A stretch of 64,000 nt of DNA, from assembly GCA_027257055.1 (NCBI GenBank), contig JAPVLO010000123.1:62001-126000 (forward strand), given 5' to 3'. Shown here piece by piece: positions 36,189 to 47,451 of the stretch. Source of the stretch: Cephalopachus bancanus (lineage: Eukaryota > Chordata > Mammalia > Primates > Tarsiidae). A program made the translations under genes and the position numbers. Position 1 is the first letter of the stretch. Each line of letters starts with the position of its first letter. The notes under the pieces were generated by a model. That model was not told the origin of the DNA. It saw nothing but the letters and a program-made list of their open reading frames with translations, and did not search any database.

Positions 36189-37021
36189 TTTCTTTTTTTT
36201 TTGAGTTGGAGTCTAACTTTGTCGCTCAAATTGGAGTGCAGTGGCATACTCACGGCCACCTGCTGGGCTCAGATGATCCTACTGCCTCAGCCTTCCTAGT
36301 AGCTGGAACTACAGGCAGGTACCACCATGCCTGGGAAATCTTTTTTTTCTGAACCCCTGGGCTCAGGCAATCCTCTTGGCTCGGCCTCCCAAAGTGCTGG
36401 ATTACAGGCTTGAGCCACTGCGCCTGGCCTTTCCCTTTTCTTTTTTTTTGGAGTTGGAGTCTCACTGCTGCCCAGTCTGGAGTGCAGTGGGACACTCATG
36501 GCAACCACAGCCTCAACCTGCAGGGCTTTCGCAATCTTTCTGCCTCAACCTACAGGCATATGCCATCACGTCCAGCTAATTTTTTTTATTTATTATAGAG
36601 ACAAGGTCTCACCAAGTTGCCTAAGCTGGTCTTAAACCCCTGGAGTCAGTTGATCCTCTTGCCTCAGCCTCCCAAAGTGCTGGGATTACAGGCGTGAGTC
36701 ACTGTGTCCAGCCAAGTTATTCTTTTTGTTTTTTGTTTTTTTGAGTTGGAGTCTCACTCTGTTGCCCAGACTGGAGTGCAGTGGCCACTCCCAGCCACCG
36801 CAGCCTCAACCTGCTGGGCTCCGGCGATCCTACCGCCTCAGCCTTCAGAGTAGCTGGAACTACAGGCGGCGCACTACCTCGCCCAGCTAATTTTTTATTT
36901 ATTGTAGAGATGAGGTCTCGCCAACTTGCCTAGGCAGGTCTCGAACCCGCGGGCTCAGGCAATCCACTCACCTCAGCCTCCCAAAGGTGCAGGATTATAG
37001 GCTGAGCCATCGAGCCCAACT
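36189..37021 (-). mobile_element. Three Alu SINEs in tandem
   Basis: A shortened copy (36189-36428), an older copy (36435-36714) and a lineage-type copy (36727-37021), all -. The aagttattctt repeats at 36714 and 37023 flank the last one. Confidence 0.9.
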
Positions 37022-37034
37022 CAAGTTATTCTTA

Positions 37035-37190
37035 ATAATCACCATGTTTGTTTGATGTCTTCCTTTTCGATTGCAAATTCTGTAAGGCAAAAACACGCCT
37101 GTTTTTTGCTTGCTCTTGTGTCCGTAGTACAATGTTTGGCAGATAGTAGATACCCAAATATTTGTTTAAAGAAATGAAGGATTTAAAAAG
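37035..37190 (+). mobile_element. LINE-2 3' end remnant
   Basis: tttggcagatagtagatacc followed by aaatatttgtttaaagaaatg resembles the conserved L2 3' end. Confidence 0.55.
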
Positions 37191-37412
37191 GAAATGCAAT
37201 AAGTTAGCAATTTAATTTCTGTTAAATAGGAAGATTTTAGATTAAAGCCATTGGAAGTAGGACACTCTGAAACAGTTTAAAGTGATTTTTGCATGTACGC
37301 ACATTGGCTCATACTCTTCAGTAAATTAGTTACTAATTTTGAATCTGAGATGTCATGGTTAATAATTCTTTTGTTTACTCTTCTGGTTTCATATTTCTCA
37401 TGTTCACAATAA

Positions 37413-37525
37413 GCTGATAAGACGTTAAGGACATTTTCATCTTACAGTTGAGGAAACTGATTGTTAAGACTATTGCGAGGTCACAGCTGATTCATAAGCA
37501 GAACCAGAACTTAAAATGCATGTCA
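37413..37525. mobile_element. MIR-type remnant
   Basis: The themes ttacagttgaggaaactga and gaggtcacagctgattcat are those of the MIR/MIR3 family. Confidence 0.5.
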
Positions 37526-37615
37526 GATGCATTGCATTTTGTAGTAACCTATATATCTGTCTGTCCACACCAACTTGTACATCTTTTTCCTTCCTTTTTT
37601 CCCTCCCGTTAACAG

Positions 37616-37756
37616 ACTGCTTCCCCACAACAAAGGGAAATGATGGATCAGGCAGCTGCCCAGTTAGCTCAGGACAATTGTGAATTGGCTTGCTGTTTTA
37701 TTCAGAAGACGGCAGTAGAAAAAGCAGGCCCTGAAATGGACAAGAGATTAGCAACT
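37616..37756 (+). CDS. CNOT1: CNOT1 coding exon, residues 1479-1525 (CNOT9-binding domain)
   Basis: This 47-codon exon runs from [10 protein letters not shown] to DKRLAT, between aacag and gtaagt. The intron that follows is only 92 nt. Confidence 0.97.
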
Positions 37757-37848
37757 GTAAGTGTTTAGCATTTGCCTTTTGAGTTGTTTTTTTTTAATTT
37801 AAGAAAGTGCCTTATAACAAGAACCTCAGTGACTTTTTTTGTTTGCAG

Positions 37849-37953
37849 GAATTTGAGCTGAGAAAACATGCTAGGCAAGAAGGGCGCAGGTACTGTGATC
37901 CTGTTGTACTCACATATCAAGCCGAGCGGATGCCAGAGCAAATCAGGCTGAAA
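37849..37953 (+). CDS. CNOT1: CNOT1 coding exon, residues 1526-1560 (CNOT9-binding domain)
   Basis: This 35-codon exon runs from [10 protein letters not shown] to QIRLK, between tttgcag and gtgaga. It is in phase 0. Confidence 0.97.
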
Positions 37954-38081
37954 GTGAGAACTGGAGCTCCCATACTCTATCTTTGTTGTTATTTTTGTTG
38001 CTTGATCTTCCTAAGACTAGGACAGCAGAGTTAAATGTTGTTTCTGAGAAAGCATTTTACCTGAGTTCTTAGTAACATTTT

Positions 38082-38378
38082 ATGCTGGGCATGGTGGCTC
38101 ATGCCTGTAATCCCAGCACTTTGGGAGGCAGAGGTGAGAGGATTGCCTGAGGCTAGGGGTTCAAGACCAGTCTGGGCAACTTGGCAAGACCTCATCTCTA
38201 CAATAAAGAAAAACTTAGCTGGGCGTGGTGGCGCACGCCTGTAGTTCCAGCTACTTGGAAGGCTGAGGCGGAAGGATCTCCTGAGCCCAGCAGATGGAGG
38301 GCTGCCGTGGCCTTGCATGTCCCACTGCACTCCAGCCTGGGCAACAGAGTGAGACTCCGACATTAAAAAAAAAAAATT
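38082..38378 (+). mobile_element. Alu SINE
   Basis: A full + dimer of intermediate age. The 38379-38900 stretch is unique intron. Confidence 0.9.
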
Positions 38379-38900
38379 TTTTTTTAACTTAAAGACTGCC
38401 TGTGAAATAGGCATGAAAATAACTTTAGATTCCCTCACTCCCCCAAAACTGTTTAAGTACTATTGTAAAGAGTTCCTCTGCCTGTTAACTTTTACGTTTC
38501 CCAAGTTTTTTACATTTCCTAGCTTGGGCTTTTCTAGTCACATTTTTGATACTTGTGTTTTTATTTATAGTTGCTTATTGTTTTCAAGACAGAAATCTAA
38601 GTATCAGCTCCGAGGGAGAATTGCACTGGCGTGGTCCCATCTGAGGCATTTTCCAATGGGAAAACTTGTAATGAATATGTAAATGAGGGTGACTCTTAAG
38701 AAGACTCAGGGAAAATGGGAACCCCGTTCTGAACCATGTTTGTGTGTGTATGCATGCTCAATCATGCTGTTATATGTTGCAATGACTCTTGTGTCCCTTC
38801 TCAGAACTCCTGTGCTTACCTACTTTCAAACTTTCCACTTCCACAAAGCTGCTTTTGATTGTGGAGTGGATCCTGTCAAAATAAGTTTTCTTCTTCCAAG

Positions 38901-39020
38901 GTTGGTGGTGTGGACCCAAAGCAGCTGGCTGTTTATGAAGAGTTTGCCCGAAATGTGCCTGGCTTCTTGCCTACGAATGATTTAAGTCAGCCTACAGGAT
39001 TTTTAGCCCAGCCCATGAAG
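38901..39020 (+). CDS. CNOT1: CNOT1 coding exon, residues 1561-1600
   Basis: This 40-codon exon runs from [10 protein letters not shown] to LAQPMK, between ttccaag and gtaaat. It ends the CNOT9-binding domain and enters the connector. Confidence 0.97.
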
Positions 39021-39078
39021 GTAAATACTTGTTTTGGATTAAATTGTTTTACAGTTTAATTTAAATGCTTTTTATTTA

Positions 39079-39352
39079 TTTTTTTTTGAATCAGGGTCTC
39101 ACTCTCATCAGGAAGTCTGGAGTGCAGTGGCATGATCATGACTCACTGCGGCCTCCAAATCTTGGGCTCAGCAGCCCTCTCAGGTAGCTGCGACTGTAGG
39201 CACATACCTCATGCCTAGCTAATTTTTTTTTTTTGGAGAGTTGAGGTCTTGCTATGTTGCCCAGACTGGTCTCGAAATCCTGGACTCAGACAATCCTGCC
39301 TCAGCCTCCCAAAGTGCTAGAACTACAGATGTCAGCCACCACATCCAGCAAT
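39079..39352 (-). mobile_element. Old Alu SINE
   Basis: A diverged - dimer. Confidence 0.82.
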
Positions 39353-39599
39353 TGAAATGTTTTTGACATTTAATACATCATTTTCTTTCTATGGTAAACT
39401 CACAGAGAGTTACAGGGGAAGAAAATTCCCACGGTTGCTGAGTTATAATCTTTGTATATAGATTACATATAGCTTGTAAGGGATTTTTTTAAAAAAATTC
39501 ATGAGGTTGGTTTAACTTTAATGTTTGCCCCTAATTAGAGGAATTTGTGTAGTAACTTCCTAACTTGCTCTGTGTTTTCAAAATTTTCTACCATTTTGA

Positions 39600-40460
39600 G
39601 AATTATTTATAGAAAAGTTGGGAATATAGGGAAAAGCATTTTTCACCTGAACCATTTGAGAGTAAGTTACTGACCTGATGTCCCCGTCACTCCTGAATCC
39701 TTTGGTTTGTATCTCTTACAAAAATATTGTCCTATGTGACCACAGTACAACCATTAAAATCAGAAATTAGTACTAGAACCTTAATGCCATCTAAATCTTA
39801 GCCTTCCAAGTAGCTAGAACCATAGGCTCATGCCATCACACCCGGCTACTTTTTTGATTTATTGTAGAGATGAGGTCTCATCAAGTTGCCCAGGCTGATC
39901 TCAAATCCCTGGGCTCAGGCAATCCTGTCTCCTCCTACCTCCCAAAGTGCTGGGATTATAGGCATGAGCCACCATGCCTAGCTCAATGTATTCTCGTTTT
40001 CCTTTTTTTTTTTTTTGAGTTAGAGTTTCATTCTTTGTCGCCCAGGCTGGAGTGCAGTGACACATTCACAGTCACTGCAGCCTTGACCTGCTAGGCTCAG
40101 ACTAGCCTTCGTTTTTGTGATTTATTGTAGAGACGAGGTCTCACCAAGTTGCCTAGGCTGGTCTTAAACCCCTGCGCTCAGGTAATCTTCTTGCCTCAGA
40201 CTCCCAGAATGTTTGGATTACAGGCTGAGCCACCGTGCCCGGTCTTGATGTATTTTCGTGACTAGATTCAGGTAATGCATTTTTTATAGGAATAGCACAG
40301 AAGTGAATGCAGACTTTGACAGTTGAAGTGAGTACTATATTTTTCATAGTTTGGTGGAACATTTAGTTTCTTAGGCTGTAGAAGACATACTACATATCAC
40401 AAGTTGTGCTGCCCTCAGTCTATCCAATCTTTGATCACTTGATTATGCTGGTGTTTGCCA
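39600..40460 (+). mobile_element. Old LINE-1 remnant broken by two Alu fragments
   Basis: agtaagttactgacctgatg at 39661 and gactagattcaggtaatgca at 40260 are parts of one old L1 3' segment in order. Alu pieces at 39799-39983 and 40003-40241 (both -) separate them. Confidence 0.6.
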
Positions 40461-40671
40461 CTCTGAAGTGAAACACCCCTTCCATCGTGTCTGCTTTGCA
40501 TTGCCTCACCTAAGACTGAATAGCTCAGGAAGAAGGAGTCTCCATGTTTTGATTAAAAAAAATATAAAAAGAAAGGTAGTAGACTTACTAGTAGACCTTT
40601 ATTTAGCATACATACCAGTGAAAACATTAAAAAATTTCTATCTCTTATTGATTGTTCCTTTTCTTAAATAG

Positions 40672-40863
40672 CAAGCTTGGGCAACAGATGATGTAGCTCA
40701 GATTTATGATAAGTGCATTACAGAACTGGAGCAGCACCTACATGCCATCCCACCAACTTTGGCCATGAACCCTCAAGCTCAGGCTCTTCGAAGTCTTTTG
40801 GAGGTTGTAGTATTATCTCGAAACTCTCGGGATGCCATAGCTGCTCTTGGATTGCTCCAAAAG
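40672..40863 (+). CDS. CNOT1: CNOT1 coding exon, residues 1601-1664 with an LXXLL motif
   Basis: This 64-codon exon runs from [10 protein letters not shown] to LGLLQK. LRSLL at residues 1639-1643 is a conserved LXXLL motif. The donor gttggt is far from consensus. The exon belongs to the connector HEAT domain (about residues 1607-1815). Confidence 0.97.
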
Positions 40864-41452
40864 GTTGGTTCTTAAGCCAGTACTTTTAGCTTTTATATAT
40901 GATTAGAAGATACAAGATTTGTAAACATCTGGTGTTCTGTACCACCATCTACATACTTACGTAATTACACTGAAGAGTTAACAAGTGGTATAAATCAAAT
41001 TCTGTTCTATAAGTAGGTGTTTTTCTCTGGAGTAGCATGTAGTCTTGAATGGTAAAGTGGAAAATTTTCCCTTAAGGAAAGAATTTTTGGAAATGTGGTT
41101 ATTGAAGGAACTTTAAAAGATATCCAGTTAGATTGTATGGAACAAGTTGAATCAAGAATTTGAATAATAGGGCAGGATAGGTGGAGAGCCCTGGATTTTC
41201 ACTGTGTAGGTACAACACAGTCAAAATATGACTTCTTTTTATGACAAAGAAGAACACAGAATGAACTTAAACTAGTTAAAACTTAGAGTGTGATGTTAGG
41301 TGACTGAAGAATCTGTTTGGAGAGTAGAGAAGACAATCTTGAGGCTTTAGAAGGTATGTAAGATTTTGTATTAATTGAACTTTGGTTTCTGATGTTGATA
41401 GTTTGGCCAAGCACTATATTTTCTATGATTCTGAACACTCCTTCTCTCATAG

Positions 41453-41595
41453 GCTGTAGAGGGCTTACTAGATGCCACAAGTGGTGCTGATGCTGACCTA
41501 CTGCTGCGCTATAGGGAATGCCACCTACTGGTCCTAAAAGCTCTGCAGGATGGCCGGGCATATGGGTCTCCGTGGTGCAACAAACAGATCACAAG
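41453..41595 (+). CDS. CNOT1: CNOT1 coding exon, residues 1665-1712 (connector)
   Basis: The exon starts [10 protein letters not shown] after tcatag and ends NKQIT plus AG of a split Arg codon before gtcagt. It is 143 nt long. Confidence 0.97.
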
Positions 41596-41975
41596 GTCAG
41601 TAGCCATCTTAGAAGAATAGTAATATTTAGACTGCCTTTTTGGCATTTGTGATCCTGTTTATATCCAAAGGTTTTTTTGGTTTTTTCTGGTTTTTTTTTC
41701 CTTTTTCCTTTTTTCTAGATTGGGACATTTTGAATACCTAATTCTAGGAAGTCAGAATTGTTAGTTGCCTTTTTTCCGTCTGTTCTCTACTTTCATGATG
41801 GATATAGAAAACCATTACCTTGTTTTCCAAAGTAAATTGTAAATCATTTTTTTAAAAGGTTTCAGTGATGTCACAGCAGTGGCATTCATATATAAATATT
41901 TTAATGTCTTAAATGGAATCCTCTCCTTCCTTGGATTTGAAAGCAAAGCCTGGGCTGTTGGTTCTGTTTTATTGC

Positions 41976-42246
41976 TTTTGTTTTGTTTTGTTTTGTTTTG
42001 TTTTGAGTTGGAGTCTCACTCTGTGGCCCAGACTAGAGTGCAGTGGCCGCTCCCGGCCACTGCAGCCTCAACCTGCTGGGCTCCAGCGATCCTTCCACCT
42101 CAGCCTTCCGAGTAGCCAGAATTACAGGCATGCGCTACCATGCCTGGCTGGTTTTTTGATTTATTGTAGAGATGAGGTCTCGCCAAGTTGCCCAGGCGGG
42201 TCTCGAACCCGTGGGCTCAGGCGATCCACTCACCTCAGCCTCCCTT
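41976..42246 (-). mobile_element. Alu SINE, left end truncated
   Basis: A (TTTTG)n tail, the right monomer and most of the left monomer of the lineage type are present. It ends at cctcagcctccc, 148 bases before an exon. Confidence 0.9.
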
Positions 42247-42394
42247 TATTGCTGTTTTTAAACTTGGTTACTGATTTGTAGTTGGCTCTCAAGACATCCT
42301 TTATTTGGAACAAATGGGCATTGAATAAAAAAGGCTGTTTACCTGATAACGGTATGGTTAACCCAATATATGAATTAAAAAATACTCTTTCTAG

Positions 42395-42503
42395 GTGCCT
42401 AATTGAATGTCGGGATGAATATAAATATAATGTGGAGGCTGTGGAGCTGCTAATTCGTAATCATTTGGTTAATATGCAGCAGTATGATCTTCACCTAGCT
42501 CAG
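42395..42503 (+). CDS. CNOT1: CNOT1 coding exon, residues 1712-1748 (connector)
   Basis: The exon completes Arg1712, reads [10 protein letters not shown], and ends LHLAQ before gtatgg. It is 109 nt long and followed by a 94-nt intron with a Z-DNA-prone run. Confidence 0.97.
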
Positions 42504-42530
42504 GTATGGAAGGAATTTACTTGAATGGAA

Positions 42531-42554
42531 TGTGTATGCGCATGCGCATGTGTG
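42531..42554. repeat. Alternating purine-pyrimidine run in a 94-nt intron
   Basis: Twenty-four bases alternate perfectly and include GCGCATGCGC, a sequence class prone to Z-DNA. Confidence 0.8.
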
Positions 42555-42597
42555 TTCTAAGTTTTTCTCTCTTACGTTGTGTTTTCTGTGTTACCAG

Positions 42598-42767
42598 TCA
42601 ATGGAAAATGGTTTAAACTACATGGCTGTGGCATTTGCTATGCAATTGGTAAAAATCCTGCTGGTGGATGAAAGAAGTGTTGCCCATGTTACTGAGGCAG
42701 ATCTGTTCCACACTATTGAAACCCTCATGAGGATTAATGCCCATTCCAGAGGCAACGCTCCAGAAGG
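42598..42767 (+). CDS. CNOT1: CNOT1 coding exon, residues 1749-1805 (connector)
   Basis: The exon starts [10 protein letters not shown] after ttaccag and ends GNAPE plus GG of a split Gly codon before gtgagg. It is 170 nt long. Confidence 0.97.
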
Positions 42768-42959
42768 GTGAGGATGAAATGCTTTGAAATCCCTGTGTAT
42801 TCAGCAGTTGCCTAAGAGCTTAAGAAATGAATGTGCAGACTTACTAACATTATTTGTCGTAACTGCTTTGCCTACCATGTGGGTAGTTAATGAGACCTGA
42901 TAGTGTCCCTTGAAGTATGAAAGCATAACTAACTGCCAAGCCTCCTTGGTGTAGAGCAG

Positions 42960-43165
42960 CACGTGCAGTGCTAGACTTGGTGTCAGCGTCCTGAGTTTAA
43001 GTCCTGGTCATGCCACTCAAAAACTTTCTGATTTTAGGCTTATAGACTTTCTCAAACCCATTATATATATATAATAATTTATCAGAGAACTGTTGAGAAT
43101 CAAGATGAGTAACATTAAGAAAGCATGGCACCTAGTAGGTAAGCAGTGAATATTTGTTGACTCTG
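42960..43165 (+). mobile_element. MIR SINE
   Basis: The tRNA-like core (gagtttaagtcctggtcatgccac) and end (agcatggcacctagtaggta) are in the right order for a near-complete MIR. Confidence 0.75.
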
Positions 43166-43392
43166 AACATCAATCAACTCCATTTCAGTGGGTACATTTT
43201 TTTGGGGAAAAAGTAGCTTAACTGAGGTGTCATTTGCATGTTAATATTCTCATAAACAAGGAAAAGACCAAGAATAGTTTTGTTTCAATATGGAAATGGT
43301 AAAGTGATATTAAATGAGCAAATTGTCCAATTGTGTGTCTAAAATCACAACCATGAATAGACCAATTTTTCACTCTGGATTTATTGCACTAG

Positions 43393-43624
43393 ATTGCCCC
43401 AGCTGATGGAAGTAGTGCGATCCAACTATGAAGCAATGATTGATCGTGCTCATGGAGGCCCTAACTTTATGATGCATTCTGGGATATCTCAAGCCTCAGA
43501 GTACGATGACCCTCCAGGCCTGAGGGAGAAGGCAGAATATCTTCTGAGGGAATGGGTGAATCTCTACCATTCAGCAGCTGCTGGCCGTGACAGTACCAAA
43601 GCTTTCTCTGCGTTTGTTGGACAG
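43393..43624 (+). CDS. CNOT1: CNOT1 coding exon, residues 1805-1882 (start of NOT1 domain)
   Basis: The exon completes Gly1805, reads [10 protein letters not shown], and ends FSAFVGQ before gtagag. It is 232 nt long. The NOT1 superfamily homology domain (about residues 1833-2361), which binds the CNOT2-CNOT3 dimer, begins here. Confidence 0.97.
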
Positions 43625-45743
43625 GTAGAGCTTTTGGAAAGAAAGGTGCTTTTTATTCAACATAAGTAGGGTGTGATACCTCCACTATTAAAGCTCAGTA
43701 TTATGTACCTGTGGTCAGACAGTTACCTCCATACTCATGCAAACCAAAAATGTCACCATTGTGCTGTTAAATTGTTACAGCCTATCTGTTTCCTCATTAT
43801 TGATCACTATGCAATAAAGTCAGCATTGCCTGTCCCTCCCTTTAGTTTTTTTGTCTCATTTCAGTTGTCATATCTACAAAAGTACAGATGATGACTAATG
43901 AAACTGCTAAATGTAATTTTACTAGCTTGACAACCAGCAGGGGTTGGATCATGGGCTAATAAGTATGTAAAATTCTCATAGTAGCCCATATTAAAAAAAG
44001 TAAGATATGGCAAAACAAAAAACTTAAATATTTAAATGTAGTTTCTAATTTAAGGAGCTTACCTATTTAAACATAGTAACATGTTTTTTCAAATAGTTCC
44101 CAATGTTTTCATTAAATGTGATGCAGAGTCTTTGAGTTACTATGTTAGAAACCAAGACGCTAGCTAAAAATCAGGTTTGCAGGACTATTTGTGAATAGGA
44201 TGAACAAAAAAAATGAAGGAAGAGAGCCAGAGTAACATTTAGCATTTTGTTTGTGGTTGTTACTGGCTATTTTCAGTGACTATTAGGTAATAAGACATAT
44301 TAAGTTATTGCGTCCTAATATAACTAGGCAAAAGTGGTATTCTTCTCAAACGGGCCTTAGAATGTCTTTTAGTAGAATTGTAATGTTTGTTCATGGTCAG
44401 CTGTCTGCTAATTTTTGCAGATTGACCTTTATATTCAAATTGACACTAAAATGTAAGTATGTTGTCAAAGAAAGATTTACAAATTTGGTCTGTTTTCAAA
44501 TGACAATTGAATGTGGAAGATTTGAATTCTAGAAGTTAACTAGAAATTTGATTTACTTTTCAAGATACGTTACTTGGTAAATCACATTAAGTAAATTTCT
44601 CCCCTAAAATAACCTAGGAAATTACACAACATACCCTATTGAAAAGTTGTTACCACATAGGTTATAGTTTCTGATTTGGATGGAAGAAATTTGAATCACT
44701 TGGTCTTTGCGATCATTCCTATTTCATGGGTATGGATGTGGCACTGTCTCAGTTCTTCCCTGCTGGCTTATTTGCTATCATTTTTTCTCTTGACAAAGAT
44801 ATAATATGTTATGCTTTTCTGTTCTGTTTTGCATCCCTTTGAGAATTCCTTCTTTCCTTGTGCTCTCTCTTGATCATAGCAGTCTGGTCTTGTTCCACCA
44901 CTCTTCTCCCTCCTCCTTGCCCCCACCACACACACACCCCAGCGTAAGTTTTTCAGATTTCAGTGTAGACAGAAAGTCTCTTTGCCATGCCAGCATTCTG
45001 TCTTGTCCAGGTTACATTATTATGATAGTCCTACCAGTTTAGCTGTTTTATTGCTTATCATGAGACAAAAAGTTTCAAGATAACTTTCAAGTTTTCTTTC
45101 TTGGCTTGGTTTCTTTGTTTGGTAAGCGCTGACCTCCTCCTTCCTCTGCAGCCTTGATGCTTATTTCACTGTTGTCTTTTTGAGGAAAGGGAGCGGGTAT
45201 TAGCCTAATAACTTTCCTACTTTGCTTCACTTCTAGTTCATGTGTTATAATGTGTAGTTTTTCCTTTCTCTTAAATAATCTTGTCTTTTCTGCTTTAACT
45301 TAATGTAAACATTTCTTCATTGTGTTGAAATAGCTAGATATAGTCTGTGGGTATTTTCACGTGGTACCTGTTTATTGTACTGATTATTGATTTTTTTTCT
45401 GGGGATAGCTAGTTGAAGTTTTAAAGCTTTGTTATGGGTTAAGTCAGTTTGAAATTAAATTCAATTCTTTGAGAATCAAGTTATCTTACATTCCGTGAGA
45501 AAGTAAAATATATGCAATTTAGTCTCCTTGTGGGGAGATACACTGTCTTAATCTGACCAAGAGAGTTATTAAAAGTTGGTTTCATTTACATAGTTAATTT
45601 TCCAAATTATTTGACCTACAGTTCAAAACTGCCATGATGCTACCTGTCAGTTTTCGTCTATTTTGTTCTCCATTAAATTTAAAACTGGAGGAATTCTGTC
45701 ATGTTCCTTAATCGGAAAGTAATTTTCCCCATGACAGCTTTTT
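43625..45743 (+). other. CNOT1 intron, largely unique
   Basis: About 2.1 kb without SINEs, unusual for this gene. I see no gene or RNA fold that I can support. Confidence 0.55.
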
Positions 45744-46051
45744 TGTTGTTGTTGTTGAGTCAGAGTCTCACTCTGTTGCCAGAGTGGCTGGAGTACAGTG
45801 GCACGTTACTCACAGTCACTGCAGCCTCGACCTGCTGGGCTCAGGCAATCATTCTACCTCAGCCTTCCAAGCAGCTGGAACTACGGAACTACAGGCATGT
45901 GCCTCCATGCCCAGCTAATTTTTTATTTATTATAGAGATGAGATCTCACCGTATTTCCCAGACTGGTTTCGAACCTGCGGGCTCAGGCAATCCTCTTGCT
46001 TCTGCCTCCCAAAGTACTGGGATTACAGGTGTGAGCCCCTGTGCCCGGCTA
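45744..46051 (-). mobile_element. Alu SINE
   Basis: A full - dimer with a (TTG)n tail and a short ggaactac duplication. Confidence 0.88.
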
Positions 46052-46201
46052 CACCTTTTAAAAAAATTAAACGCGTAAGAAATAGAAATGTGGCAACAAG
46101 AACAAATGAAAGAATAACTCTTAGGCATGAAAATTAGTGTATGAAGTTTATTTGTATGTATTATCTCATTGTGTCTCTTTAATTATTTGTTCCCATGGTA
46201 G

Positions 46202-46450
46202 ATGCACCAGCAAGGAATATTGAAGACTGATGATCTCATAACAAGGTTCTTTCGTCTGTGTACTGAAATGTGTGTTGAAATCAGTTACCGTGCTCAGGCT
46301 GAGCAGCAGCACAATCCTGCTGCTAATCCCACCATGATCCGAGCCAAGTGCTATCACAACTTGGATGCCTTTGTTCGACTCATTGCACTGCTAGTGAAAC
46401 ACTCAGGGGAGGCCACCAACACTGTTACAAAGATTAATCTGCTGAACAAG
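46202..46450 (+). CDS. CNOT1: CNOT1 coding exon, residues 1883-1965 (NOT1 domain)
   Basis: This 83-codon exon runs from [10 protein letters not shown] to INLLNK. LIALL at residues 1942-1946 is a conserved LXXLL motif. The donor gtctga is weak. A candidate H/ACA snoRNA lies in the following intron. Confidence 0.97.
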
Positions 46451-46510
46451 GTCTGAAATCCTTTCTTGTCTTAGTGTTTGTATACTTGAAGTCTACATCA
46501 GTGATTTTGT

Positions 46511-46792
46511 TGATATTGAGTTGGAGTCTCACTGTCACCCTGGTTGGAGTGCAGTGGCCTGCTCATGGTCACCGCAGCCTTGACCTGGGCTCAGGTGATC
46601 CTTCTGCCTCAGCCTTCCAAGTGGCTGGAACTACAGGCATGCACCACCATACCTGGCTCATTTTTTGATTTATTGTAGAGACGTTGTCTTATCAAGTTTC
46701 CCAGGCTGGTCTCAAGCCCATGGACTCGCAAAATTCTCACCTCAGCCTCCCAAAGTACTGGGATTATAGGCATGAGCCACCGTGGCCGGCCA
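46511..46792 (-). mobile_element. Alu SINE
   Basis: A - dimer starting 61 bases after an exon and ending 120 bases before the candidate snoRNA. Confidence 0.88.
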
Positions 46793-46911
46793 CTTCTGTG
46801 GTTTTTAATCCTCTCAGGCTTGTTCCTTCCCCCAAAACATTTTGTAACATTCATAGATAATGTGTAAACATACCCACCAAATTTTAGAAAAAAGAAAAAT
46901 ATATATTTTGA

Positions 46912-47053
46912 TGTATTTCAGTATGTTCATAAACTAAAATAGAAGCTATTTAGGTAGTATGAGATATGCTCCATACGCAGAATCACTATGAATGAGAGGC
47001 TAGAAATGTCCACTGCTAACAGAGTGGTAGCTCCAAGTCCATGAGTGACATTT
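46912..47053 (+). ncRNA. Candidate third H/ACA snoRNA in a CNOT1 intron
   Basis: The 5' hairpin pairs TGTAT (46912-46916) with ATACG (46973-46977) as lower stem and TTCATA (46926-46931) with TATGAG (46958-46963) as upper stem. Nine unpaired bases lie on each side, and the apical stem is AAATAG/CTATTT. The upper stem ends 15 nt before the hinge AGAATC at 46979-46984, which matches ANANNA except for the last base. The 3' hairpin has lower stem CACT/AGTG, upper stem GAG(g)CTA/TAGCTC and apical stem CCACT/AGTGG. The upper stem ends 14 nt before the ACA box at 47048-47050, followed by TTT. I know of no snoRNA reported in this CNOT1 intron. The structure is read directly from the sequence; expression is unproven. 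Confidence 0.5.
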
Positions 47054-47339
47054 AGTCATTGATTTGATTTATACAGTGGAGTTCTTGAAAAATTGAATAT
47101 TAAAATGGTATAAAAGTATTTGTAAAATAGACTTAGGTTTTGGATATGGGAAACTACCTGTGAGTTTTTTATATTCCTCCATTGTTCAGTAGACAAATCA
47201 AGTGAAGTAGAGGACAGTTCTTTGAGACATTTCTGCAGTCTAACAGCTTCCTTGGCCCCACCTACTAAATGATAAGAGAGGTGTAAACCATTTGCCAATT
47301 GTCAGCTTCATGTCAGACTAGAAGAATTAAATTGTTAGA

Positions 47340-47451
47340 GCTGAGGCGGAAGGATCGCCGGAGCCCAGAAGGTTGAGGCTGCGGTGGCCGGGAACGGCCA
47401 CTGCACTCCAGTCTGGGCGACAGAGTGAGACTCCAACTCAAAAAAAAAAAA
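47340..47451 (+). mobile_element. Alu SINE, 5' truncated half copy with TSD
   Basis: Only the right monomer from gaggcggaagg onward and an A-tail are present, flanked by AAATTGTTAGA on both sides. It is a 5'-truncated integration. Confidence 0.85.

Noticed and set aside
38413..38985. Open frames of 89 and 100 codons beside and overlapping a CNOT1 exon
   Set aside because: They read intron and the wrong frame of the exon at 38901-39020.
40864..40965. Hairpin ending ctACATAC after AGAAGA, possible H/ACA RNA
   Set aside because: The 3' hairpin would be only about 45 nt and no 5' hairpin forms.
42960..43030. tRNA-like B-box sequence (gagtttaagtcc)
   Set aside because: It is the core of a MIR SINE, with the MIR 3' end following in order; no cloverleaf.
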